14,481 nucleotides of DNA from NCBI GenBank assembly GCA_035513295.1, contig DATKCH010000114.1, positions 1 to 14,481 of the forward strand. The letters run 5' to 3'. Source of the stretch: DATHRK01 sp035513295 (GTDB taxonomy: Bacteria > Gemmatimonadota > Gemmatimonadetes > Longimicrobiales > RSA9). The notes beneath the pieces were generated by a model. The model saw only the letters and a list, made by a program, of their open reading frames with translations, searched no databases and had not been told where the DNA came from. The translations under genes and the position numbers were made by a program. Numbering within the stretch: position 1 is the stretch's first letter; each line of letters opens with the position of its first letter. Positions 8,156-14,481 of this stretch are shown here, piece after piece.

Positions 8156-9228
8156 CAGGCGACCGGGTGCCGGTAGGAGGCGGAGTAGCGGCCCGTGACG
8201 TGGTGCTCGAGCTGTCGTTCGATGTCGGCCAGCAGCGAGCTCGCCCCGAACCGGAACAGGTCGGGTCGCAACCACCGGTCGCCGAGTTCCTCCTTGATGA
8301 GGATCAACCAGTCGAGCGCCTCGCGTGCCGTGCGGATGCCGCCCGCGGGCTTGAAGCCGACCAGGTAGCCCGTGCGCTCGCGGTAGTCGCGGATCGCGCG
8401 CGTCATGACCAGGCCGACCGGCAGCGTGGCGTTCACGCTTTCCTTGCCCGTGGACGTCTTGATGAAGTCCGCGCCGGCCATCATGCACACGTGGCTGGCG
8501 CGGGCCACGTTTCGGAGGGTGCCCAGCTCGCCCGTCGCGAGGATGGTCTTGAGGTGAGCGCCCCCGCACGTCTCGCGGAACCGCCGGACCTCTTCGTAGA
8601 GCGCCTCCCAGCGCCCGGTGAGGACGTGCGCCCGCGTGATCACGACGTCGATCTCGCGAGCGCCCGCGTCCAGCGAGGCGCGGATCTCCTGCAGCCGCTG
8701 CTCCAGCGGAGACAGGCCGGCCGGGAAGCCGGTCGAGACCGCCGCCACGGGGATGCCGGTGCCGCGCAGGGCGTGCACGGCGGTGTCCACGAACACGTGG
8801 TAGACGCACACCGCCGCCGTCGTGAGTCCGAGATCCTGCGCCCCGAGCGCTTCGAGGATGTCGGCGCGCACGGGCTGGCGAGCCTTCGCGCACAGGCGGC
8901 GCACGCGGCCCTCGGTGTCGTCGCCCGCGAGGGTGGTCAGGTCCATCAGGCTGACCGCGCGCAGGAGCCAGGCGGCCTGCCAGTCCTTCTTGATGCTCCG
9001 GCGCGTGGTCAGGGTCGCCGAACGCCGCTCGACGGCGCTCCGGTTGACGCGCACCTCGCGCACGCGCTCCGGCTCGAACGGGACCCCGGGGTTGCGCTCG
9101 AACGAGTCGGGGGCCGGAGCCGCGGGGCGGCGCGTTGTCACTCCCGGAGGCGACGCGGTCCGGTCGGCCGCCGGCGCCCCGCGCCGGGATGCGCCCGCGA
9201 CGCGCGTGATTCCGCTCGGATCCGTCAT
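8155..9228 (-). CDS. deoC: Deoxyribose-phosphate aldolase, animal-DERA-like subfamily
   Basis: DeoC splits 2-deoxyribose-5-phosphate into glyceraldehyde-3-phosphate and acetaldehyde through a lysine Schiff base. Key residues are visible: Asp194 (EIDVVI), Schiff-base Lys257 (GADFIKTSTGK) and Lys293 (GFKPAGGIRT). Segments KKDWQAAWLLRAVSLMDLTT, HLKTILATGELGTL, IKEELGDRWL and HHVTGRYSA closely resemble human DERA as I remember it, rather than the shorter E. coli DeoC. At 357 aa it is longer than human DERA (318 aa) because of a disordered Arg/Ala/Pro-rich N-terminus (about residues 1-45). The ATG at 9228 has no good ribosome site; it is the only ATG ahead of the conserved part. The usually conserved YP dipeptide of the ICIYP/VCVYP segment is YH here (residues 143-144). 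The gene follows the rhomboid gene by 29 bp and overlaps the aldehyde dehydrogenase start by one base. Confidence 0.95.
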   Translation of the reverse strand: MTDPSGITRVAGASRRGAPAADRTASPPGVTTRRPAAPAPDSFERNPGVPFEPERVREVRVNRSAVERRSATLTTRRSIKKDWQAAWLLRAVSLMDLTTLAGDDTEGRVRRLCAKARQPVRADILEALGAQDLGLTTAAVCVYHVFVDTAVHALRGTGIPVAAVSTGFPAGLSPLEQRLQEIRASLDAGAREIDVVITRAHVLTGRWEALYEEVRRFRETCGGAHLKTILATGELGTLRNVARASHVCMMAGADFIKTSTGKESVNATLPVGLVMTRAIRDYRERTGYLVGFKPAGGIRTAREALDWLILIKEELGDRWLRPDLFRFGASSLLADIERQLEHHVTGRYSASYRHPVA

Positions 9229-9257
9229 GCCGGGAATCTACCGGACGGGCGCGACCA

Positions 9258-10010
9258 TCACCACCATCCGCGGTGCGGAATCTCGTCGGCCGACAGGACC
9301 ACGTGCGCGCGCTTCGCCTCGACGAGGCGCTCGATCTCGAAAGGCTTCACCAGGAGGAGACCGGCGACGAAGCCGCCGATGTGCGCCCAGAACGCGATCC
9401 CCGCCTCCCCGGCCGGTGTGGACGCGCTCGAAAGCACCTGGATCGCGATCCACTGACCCAGGATCACCCACGCGGGAAGCGGAAACACCCGCACGATGAC
9501 CACCAGGATGAAGAGCGTCTGGATGCGTACCCTGGGGTAGAGCAGGAGGTAGGCTCCCATCACCGCGCTGATCGCGCCCGACGCCCCCACGGTCGGGACC
9601 CAGGACGCCGGCGCGCTGAGGACGTGCGCGCCCGCCGCAACGGCCCCGGTGATGAGGTAGAACGCGAGGAAGCGCAGGTGGCCCATGGAGTCCTCGATGT
9701 TGTTCCCGAAGATCCACAGGAACCACATGTTGCCGATGAGGTGGACCCAGCCGCCGTGCAGGAAGGTGCTGGTCAGCAGCGTGGACCACCGGAGCCCCCC
9801 CGGCGCGCATGGCGCTCGCTCGCCGACCGGCACGCCCGCGCCGGTGATCTCGCCGGGAATCGCCCCGAACCGGCACACCGACTGCTCCATGACCTGGCCG
9901 TCCATGCCTGCGCCCTGCGCGAGCAGCCAGATCGCCACGTTGGCCGCGATCAGGGCCATCGTGATGAAGGGCGTGAGCTCGGTGGGGTTTTCGTCGCGAA
10001 GCGGAAACAC
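9258..10010 (-). CDS. Rhomboid family intramembrane serine protease
   Basis: The 250-aa integral membrane protease has about six transmembrane segments and cuts substrates within or near the membrane. The catalytic dyad is visible: Ser144 in VGASGAISAV and His210 in FWAHIGGFVAG. The HxxxN oxyanion motif is at His90/Asn94 (HGGWVHLIGNMWFL). The N-terminus FPLRDENPTELTP is typical of a large group of bacterial rhomboids. A loop with two cysteines (Cys46, Cys68) follows the first membrane segment and would face the periplasm. The start is GTG at 10010 with a strong AGAGGAGG site at 10014-10021, 3 bases upstream. It lies 54 bp after tyrA and 29 bp before deoC on the same strand, so it may share their transcript, but no functional tie to nucleoside use is evident. 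The C-terminus ends in a short soluble tail rich in charged residues. Substrate is unknown. Confidence 0.93.
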   Translation of the reverse strand: MFPLRDENPTELTPFITMALIAANVAIWLLAQGAGMDGQVMEQSVCRFGAIPGEITGAGVPVGERAPCAPGGLRWSTLLTSTFLHGGWVHLIGNMWFLWIFGNNIEDSMGHLRFLAFYLITGAVAAGAHVLSAPASWVPTVGASGAISAVMGAYLLLYPRVRIQTLFILVVIVRVFPLPAWVILGQWIAIQVLSSASTPAGEAGIAFWAHIGGFVAGLLLVKPFEIERLVEAKRAHVVLSADEIPHRGWW

Positions 10011-10064
10011 TGGCCTCCTCTGCGGCGGTCGATGGCGCGGCGGCGACCCCGGTGGCGCCGTCCC

Positions 10065-11183
10065 CTACCGGGACGCCGCCGGAGCGGAACCCCGTGCGCT
10101 CAGGTAGCTCCTACCCGCTTCCATGAGACGCCGAAACGCTTCCCCGTCGCCCCGCGCGACCGCCTCGCGGACCCGGTCGACCGCGTCGGCGAGCGCGTCC
10201 AACGGCTCCATCCCGAACTCGTTCAGATGCTGGATCTCGAAATAGAGCGCCGGGTTGTCGCACGCCACCAGCGCGGCCACGTCCAGCTGTGCGTCGAACG
10301 TGGTGCTGGACAGCTCCGCGAGCCGCGGCGCGTCCTCGCCGCTTCCCGCGAGCGCGGTGAAGAACGCGACGTTCAGCGCGTGCGACAGCCCCAGGACGTA
10401 GGCGATCAGCCGGTCGTGCTCCTCCAGCCCCATCTCGACCCGCGTCGCCATGGTCGCGTCGAAGAGGGCGCCCGCCGCGGCCGTCGCCTCGGGCACCCCC
10501 GCGTCCGCGAAGATCACGTGCCGACCCGAAAGCAGGCGTGTATCCGGGCCGAACATGGGGTGTATGGAAGCGATCCTTACGCCCGCCGCGCGCAGCTCCT
10601 CCAGCCCGCCCCGGAGGGGGGTCTTCAGGGAGCCGATGTCGAACACGAGCCCGGGCGGCGCGCGCCCGGCGAGCTCGCGGAGGATCCGGGCGGACGCGGC
10701 CAGCGGAGCCGCGACCACCACGACCTCGTGATCGACCCGTCCGTCCTCCCAGCGCGCGCGGTGGGGCCACTCGCTGCCGGCGGGCGGAGAAGCGGGGTCG
10801 GCGACCTCCACCCGAAAGCCCTGCGAGGCGAGGAAGCGGCTGAACCACAGCCCCATGCGGCCGTGCCCGCCGATCACGAGCGCGCGCCGGCCGTCGCCGC
10901 CCCCCGCCGCGGCCACGCGGGCTCGCTCCTGCACGGTGAGCGAGTCCCTGACGAGCAGCAGCACCGCCGCCTCGGCCAGGTCGGGATCGGCGCCCAGATC
11001 CAGCGCCGCGGCTCGGGCGCGCTCCAGCACTTCGCGCTCCTGGCGGAAGTCGCGGGTCGGGAGGCCCGCCGCGTCCTTCGCGTCGGCGATGCGCGCCGAC
11101 AGCTCCGCGCGGCGGGCGAGGAGCGCGACGAGCTCGCCGTCCACCCCGGCCAGCCGTTCGCGTAGCGCGGACAACGCGTCCAT
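10065..11183 (-). CDS. tyrA: Bifunctional chorismate mutase / prephenate dehydrogenase (T-protein)
   Basis: This cytoplasmic enzyme of tyrosine synthesis converts chorismate to prephenate and then to 4-hydroxyphenylpyruvate with NAD. The AroQ-type chorismate mutase domain spans about residues 1-90 (MDALSALRERLAGVDGELVA, then RRAELSARIADAK and FRQEREV). The dehydrogenase domain begins with the nucleotide-binding VIGGHGRMG at 103-111. The catalytic-site IHPMFGPD carries His208, and a second conserved His268 lies in LGLSHALNV. At 372 aa it is almost the length of E. coli TyrA (373 aa), with the same domain order. I chose ATG at 11183: it has GAGG with a 5-base spacer and aligns with the E. coli start. 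ATG at 11207 would add eight residues (MHDPGEAP) without a good ribosome site. The gene is divergent from dnaK and may head the - strand operon. Confidence 0.94.
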   Translation of the reverse strand: MDALSALRERLAGVDGELVALLARRAELSARIADAKDAAGLPTRDFRQEREVLERARAAALDLGADPDLAEAAVLLLVRDSLTVQERARVAAAGGGDGRRALVIGGHGRMGLWFSRFLASQGFRVEVADPASPPAGSEWPHRARWEDGRVDHEVVVVAAPLAASARILRELAGRAPPGLVFDIGSLKTPLRGGLEELRAAGVRIASIHPMFGPDTRLLSGRHVIFADAGVPEATAAAGALFDATMATRVEMGLEEHDRLIAYVLGLSHALNVAFFTALAGSGEDAPRLAELSSTTFDAQLDVAALVACDNPALYFEIQHLNEFGMEPLDALADAVDRVREAVARGDGEAFRRLMEAGRSYLSARGSAPAASR

Positions 11184-11507
11184 GGGAGCCTCGCCCGGAT
11201 CGTGCATCGGCGCATCGTCACCACGCGGGACCCTCCGAGCAAGGCCGGCGACGCGAGGCGGTGCGCGGGAGACTACCTGAGGACGACCGGAGTCGAGTCA
11301 TCGCCCTCGCCCGTGGGCTCGCGCGCGTGCGTCGCGACGACCGTCGCGGATCCCGCCAATCCGGCAGTGCTACACGCGGAGCGCGCCGGAATGGCGCGAA
11401 AACACGGCGCTTCCCGTGGCATGGCCGTTGCACCCCCTCGGACCGCTTTGGGACGAGCATCGGGCGCCGCCGCGCGGCGGCGAAATCGTCAACACAGGGG
11501 AAGACAT
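11184..11507. promoter_or_regulatory. Divergent intergenic region between tyrA and dnaK
   Basis: This 324-bp gap must hold the dnaK promoter and very likely that of tyrA and the genes behind it. I see no CIRCE element (TTAGCACTC-type inverted repeat), no clear heat-shock sigma-32 promoter and no convincing -35/-10 pair. A TTGCAC at 11428-11433 lacks a matching -10 at a proper distance. Near the dnaK end is an 18-bp palindrome, and an AGGGGAAG ribosome site lies just before the dnaK ATG. GAGG at 11189-11192 is the tyrA ribosome site. No credible small gene is present. Confidence 0.6.
11465..11482. repeat. Perfect 18-bp GC palindrome in the dnaK leader
   Basis: CGCCGCCGC is followed directly by its reverse complement GCGGCGGCG, ending 25 bases before the dnaK ATG and about 14 bases before the ribosome site. 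It could be an operator or an RNA hairpin affecting dnaK translation. Such GCC/GGC runs also arise by chance in a genome this GC-rich, so function is uncertain. Confidence 0.45.
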
Positions 11508-13448
11508 ATGGCCAAGGTGATCGGAATCGACCTGGGCACGACGAACTCCGTCGTCGCCGTCATGGAGGGTGGCGACCCCGTCGTGATCCCGAACGCCGAG
11601 GGCGGCCGGACGACCCCCTCGGTGGTCGCGTTCACCAAGGACGGAGAGCGGCTCGTGGGGCAGGTCGCTCGCCGTCAGGCGATCACCAACCCGACGAATA
11701 CGATCTTCTCGATCAAGCGCTTCATGGGCCGGCGCGGGTCGGAGGTAAGCGAGGAGATCTCCAAGGTCCCCTACGACGTCAGGACCGACTCGCAGGGGCG
11801 GGTGGAGGTTCACGTGCCGAACGCGGACAGGACCTTCTCCCCGCCCGAAATCTCGGCGATGATCCTGCAGAAGATGAAGCAGACCGCCGAGGACTACCTG
11901 GGGCACGAGGTGAGCCAGGCGGTGATCACCGTCCCGGCGTACTTCGACGATTCGCAGCGCCAGGCCACCAAGGACGCCGGCAAGATCGCCGGCCTGGAGG
12001 TCCTGCGCATCATCAACGAGCCGACCGCGGCGGCGCTCGCCTACGGGCTCGACAAGAAGAAGGACGAGATCATCGCCGTCTACGACCTGGGCGGCGGCAC
12101 CTACGACATTTCGATCCTCGAGCTCGGGGATGGCGTCTTCGAGGTGAAGGCCACCAACGGCGACACGCACCTGGGCGGTGACGACTTCGACCAGCGCGTG
12201 ATCGACTGGCTGGTCGAGGAGTTCAAGAAGGACCAGGGCATCGACCTGTCCAGGGATCCCATGGCCCTGCAGCGCCTCAAGGAAGCCGCCGAGAAGGCCA
12301 AGATGGAGCTGTCGACCACCATATCGACGGACATCAACCTGCCCTTCATCACGGCCACGCAGGAGGGCCCCAAGCACCTGAACGTCACGCTTTCGCGCGC
12401 CCGGTTCGAGCAACTCGTGGCTGACCTCGTGGAGCGCACGATCGAGCCGATGAAGAAGGCACTCGAGGACGCGGGGCTGAAGCCCGCGAACGTGGACGAG
12501 GTGATCCTGGTCGGAGGGTCCACGCGCATGCCCAAGGTCCAGGAGATCGTGAAGGACTTCTTCGGCAAGGAACCCCACAAGGGCGTGAACCCCGACGAGG
12601 TCGTGGGCGTGGGCGCGGCGATCCAGGGCGGCGTCCTGGCGGGCGACGTGAAGGACGTGCTGCTCCTGGACGTGACCCCGCTGTCGCTCGGGATCGAGAC
12701 GCTGGGCGGCGTGATGACCACGCTGATTCAGCGCAACACCACGATTCCAACGAAGAAGGCGGAGACCTTCTCCACCGCCGAGGACAACCAGACCACGGTG
12801 GAGATCCACGTGCTGCAGGGCGAACGTCCGATGGCGCTGCAGAACAAGACCATCGGCAAGTTCCAGCTCACGGGGATCCCGCCCGCGCCACGCGGCATGC
12901 CGCAGGTGGAGGTCACCTTCGACATCGACGCGAACGGCATCCTGCACGTGTCGGCGAAGGACCGCGCGACGGGCAAGGAGCAGAAGATTCGCATCGAGGC
13001 CGCGAGCGGGCTGACGGACCAGGAGATCGAGCGAATGGTCCAGGACGCCGAGGCCCACGCGTCGGAGGACGAGGGGAAGCGCGAGAAGGTCGACGCGCGC
13101 AATCGTCTCGACTCCCTGGTCTACCAGGTCGAGAAGGACACCGCCGAGTGGGGCGACAAGGTGTCCGAGAGCACGAAGGAACGGCTCTCCGAGGCGGTCG
13201 AGAAGGGCAAGGAAGCTCTGAAGGGCGACGACCTGGCGACGCTCACCGCAGCGCGCGACGAGCTCATGCAGGCGTTCAGCGCGGCCGGACAGGAAATGTA
13301 CCAGTCGCAGGCGGCCGAAGCGTCCGCCGAGGCCGAGCCCGCGGGCGCGGGCGCCGAGCAACCGGGCTCCGGCCCCGAGGCCGCCTCGGCGGAGGGGGAG
13401 GAGGACGTCGTCGAGGCGGACTACGAGATCGTCGCCGAAGAGACGTAG
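11508..13448 (+). CDS. dnaK: Molecular chaperone DnaK (Hsp70)
   Basis: DnaK is the ATP-driven cytoplasmic chaperone that folds and protects proteins with DnaJ and GrpE. The 646-aa length is normal. Signatures are IGIDLGTTNSVV at residues 5-16, the EPTAAALAYG phosphate/adenosine segment, YDLGGGTYDISILE, VILVGGSTRMP, and the interdomain linker DVLLLDVTPLSLG from 383. A substrate-binding domain, a helical lid, an Ala/Glu/Gly-rich tail and the usual acidic end (EADYEIVAEET) follow. The segment after IKRFMGRR has the longer insert seen in Gram-negative DnaK. ATG 11508 has a good AGGGGAAG site; longer in-frame readings upstream lack homology. No dnaJ or grpE is adjacent; an HtrA protease gene follows instead. 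The leader holds a GC palindrome but no visible CIRCE or sigma-32 site, so heat control cannot be read from the sequence. Confidence 0.98.
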   Translation: MAKVIGIDLGTTNSVVAVMEGGDPVVIPNAEGGRTTPSVVAFTKDGERLVGQVARRQAITNPTNTIFSIKRFMGRRGSEVSEEISKVPYDVRTDSQGRVEVHVPNADRTFSPPEISAMILQKMKQTAEDYLGHEVSQAVITVPAYFDDSQRQATKDAGKIAGLEVLRIINEPTAAALAYGLDKKKDEIIAVYDLGGGTYDISILELGDGVFEVKATNGDTHLGGDDFDQRVIDWLVEEFKKDQGIDLSRDPMALQRLKEAAEKAKMELSTTISTDINLPFITATQEGPKHLNVTLSRARFEQLVADLVERTIEPMKKALEDAGLKPANVDEVILVGGSTRMPKVQEIVKDFFGKEPHKGVNPDEVVGVGAAIQGGVLAGDVKDVLLLDVTPLSLGIETLGGVMTTLIQRNTTIPTKKAETFSTAEDNQTTVEIHVLQGERPMALQNKTIGKFQLTGIPPAPRGMPQVEVTFDIDANGILHVSAKDRATGKEQKIRIEAASGLTDQEIERMVQDAEAHASEDEGKREKVDARNRLDSLVYQVEKDTAEWGDKVSESTKERLSEAVEKGKEALKGDDLATLTAARDELMQAFSAAGQEMYQSQAAEASAEAEPAGAGAEQPGSGPEAASAEGEEDVVEADYEIVAEET

Positions 13449-13459
13449 CTCGGTGGCGC

Positions 13460-13489
13460 GGCGGCCGGCGAGGCAACTCGCCGGCCGCC
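13460..13489 (+). terminator. Strong GC hairpin after dnaK
   Basis: A perfect 13-bp stem (13460-13472 with 13477-13489) closes on a GCAA loop, a GNRA tetraloop that strongly stabilises RNA hairpins. It begins 11 bases after the dnaK stop codon. No T-run follows, so it may act as a U-less terminator, a pause, or a 3'-end stabiliser of the dnaK message before the protease gene. Confidence 0.65.
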
Positions 13490-13519
13490 ACCGCCATCCA
13501 ACCCCGTGAACCAGGAGGC

Positions 13520-13578
13520 CGGATCCGCACCCGCACGTCCCGGGTAGCAGCAGGACGACGCGGCGATCTGCGGATCCG
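13520..13578. repeat. Separated 9-bp inverted repeat upstream of the HtrA gene
   Basis: CGGATCCGC at 13520-13528 is the reverse complement of GCGGATCCG at 13570-13578, with 41 bases between. Each arm also contains a GGATCC palindrome. The second arm lies 36 bases before the protease start. It could be a paired operator or a long hairpin; no promoter consensus is obvious nearby. Chance occurrence cannot be excluded. Confidence 0.3.
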
Positions 13579-13603
13579 ACCGCCAACCGAATGAGCAGCG
13601 AGG

Positions 13604-13608
13604 GGAGG
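13604..13608 (+). promoter_or_regulatory. Ribosome binding site deciding the HtrA start
   Basis: GGAGG within a purine-rich run, 6 bases before ATG 13615. It supports that start over the in-frame ATG at 13591, which has no ribosome site. Confidence 0.65.
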
Positions 13609-13614
13609 GAGCAG

Positions 13615-14481
13615 ATGTACGACCCACTGAGGGCGAAGGCCAAAGTCGTCCTGTACAGCGCGATCGCGTTCCTGTTCGGGCGCGGTATCGCGAGCGGACT
13701 CGGATGGACGAGCACGTCGCACGCGATGCCCGTCGTCGACGAGTCGCCTCAGGTCTCACCCCAGGCGGTGCAGCCAGCGCTCGACCTCAGCCAGGCGTTC
13801 ACCAACCTCGCCGAGGCCGTGACCCCCGGGGTGGTCCGCATCGAAAGCCGGCGACCCGCGGTCGAGCGGACCGGTCAGCAGGTCCCCGATGCGTTCCAGC
13901 GCTTCTTCGACGTGCCCCCCTCGGGTCAGGGACAGGCGCCGCCGCGCGTCGGGTCCGGAAGCGGCTTCATCGTTTCGCCGGACGGCTACATCCTGACGAA
14001 CAACCACGTGGTCGAGGGTGCCGACGAGCTGCGAGTCTTCTTCCCCGACCGTCGCTACGTCACTGCGGAGATCATCGGCACGGATCCGTTCACCGACGTG
14101 GCCTTGATCAAGGTCGATACCCCCACCCCCCTGCCCGCGATGTCGCTCGGCGACTCCGACCAGGTCAAGGTCGGCGAGTGGGTGCTCGCGATCGGCAATC
14201 CGGGCTTCGGGAACTCAGCGCAGCTCGACTTCACGGTGACCGCGGGGATCATCAGCGCGCGGGGCCGGCCGCTCGGCTTGCTCCAGCGCGACCTGCGGGA
14301 CGACCCCCGATTCGGTGATCAGGCCTCGCGCTGGGCCATCGAGGACTTCATCCAGACGGACGCGGTCATCAACCCGGGTAACTCCGGGGGGCCCATGGTC
14401 AACCTCCAGGGTCAGGTCGTCGGTATCAACTCGGCGATCGCTTCCACGACGGGCGTCTACCAGGGGTACGGCTTCGCCATC
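13615..14481 (+). CDS. HtrA/Deg (Do) family serine protease, 3' truncated by window
   Basis: The first 289 residues of a trypsin-like envelope protease are present; the frame is open to the window end, so the PDZ domain(s) expected in this family lie outside. The N-terminus has one hydrophobic segment (about 11-31, VVLYSAIAFLFGRGIASGLG), a signal peptide or membrane anchor. The catalytic triad is complete: His131 (TNNHVVEG), Asp161 (TDVALIKV) and Ser257 (NPGNSGGP). GSGSGFIVSPDGYILTNNHV, VGEWVLAIGNP and FTVTAGIIS are standard family segments. The stretch between GIISARGR and FIQTDA (about 219-244) is some 16 residues longer than in E. coli DegP as I recall it. The region between strand 1 and GSGSGF is short, more DegQ/DegS-like than DegP-like. 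The gene follows dnaK after 166 bp with a hairpin between, so it may have its own promoter. It probably degrades misfolded periplasmic proteins; the exact paralogue cannot be set. Confidence 0.93.
   Translation, partial: MYDPLRAKAKVVLYSAIAFLFGRGIASGLGWTSTSHAMPVVDESPQVSPQAVQPALDLSQAFTNLAEAVTPGVVRIESRRPAVERTGQQVPDAFQRFFDVPPSGQGQAPPRVGSGSGFIVSPDGYILTNNHVVEGADELRVFFPDRRYVTAEIIGTDPFTDVALIKVDTPTPLPAMSLGDSDQVKVGEWVLAIGNPGFGNSAQLDFTVTAGIISARGRPLGLLQRDLRDDPRFGDQASRWAIEDFIQTDAVINPGNSGGPMVNLQGQVVGINSAIASTTGVYQGYGFAI

Noticed and set aside
4637..8176. A 1179-codon open frame on the + strand opposite nupC and the aldehyde dehydrogenase
   Set aside because: It is antisense to two well-supported genes; its product is Arg/His/Asp-rich with no recognisable motif. 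Long antisense frames are expected where third codon positions are almost all G or C.
8156..8893. An upstream in-frame extension of the aldehyde dehydrogenase across deoC
   Set aside because: The region is deoC in its own frame with catalytic residues intact; the dehydrogenase ATG at 8155 gives the expected ALDH16 length.
11184..11507. Search for CIRCE, sigma-32 or TPP/other riboswitch elements in front of dnaK and tyrA
   Set aside because: No half-site or conserved core could be found by eye; only the palindrome at 11465-11482 stood out.
11370..13715. A 781-codon - strand open frame opposite dnaK
   Set aside because: Antisense to dnaK, with no recognisable domain; a known artefact of dnaK genes in GC-rich genomes.

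Overview
The window is a dense, ordinary-looking stretch of a very GC-rich bacterial chromosome. It holds ten protein genes, two of them cut by the window edges. I see no insertion sequence, phage, CRISPR, rRNA or tRNA signal. DnaK carries the longer ATPase-domain insert typical of Gram-negative bacteria, and several products have export signals. Together with the GC bias and the protein flavour this suggests a Gemmatimonadota-like bacterium; that placement is inference, and Acidobacteriota or another high-GC Gram-negative lineage is possible.

Layout. On the + strand at the left edge, the C-terminal part of an M48 metalloprotease (1-650) is followed after 2 bp by thiD (653-1510). A seven-gene block on the - strand then converges on thiD with only 10 bp between stop codons. 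In transcription order it is tyrA (11183-10065), a rhomboid protease (10010-9258), deoC (9228-8155), a double-domain ALDH16-type aldehyde dehydrogenase (8155-5696), a nupC-type nucleoside transporter (5641-4064), punA (4067-3234) and a lipoprotein-like family 5 substrate-binding protein (3218-1521). A 324-bp divergent intergenic region (11184-11507) separates tyrA from dnaK (11508-13448, +). dnaK ends in a strong GC hairpin and is followed by an HtrA/Do-type serine protease (13615 to the right edge).

How the genes work together. deoC, the aldehyde dehydrogenase, nupC and punA form a compact purine (deoxy)nucleoside use module. NupC imports the nucleoside, PunA releases base plus (deoxy)ribose-1-phosphate, DeoC cleaves deoxyribose-5-phosphate to glyceraldehyde-3-phosphate and acetaldehyde, and the dehydrogenase can oxidise the acetaldehyde. 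Stop/start overlaps (TGATG for deoC/ALDH, GTGA for nupC/punA) support co-translation. The phosphopentomutase needed to link PunA to DeoC is not in the window. dnaK and the HtrA protease form a separate protein-quality-control pair.

Most notable are the two-domain ALDH16-type enzyme coupled to a DeoC of the animal DERA type, and an exported, proline/glycine-rich prefix on the NupC-type transporter. No wholly unknown system is evident.
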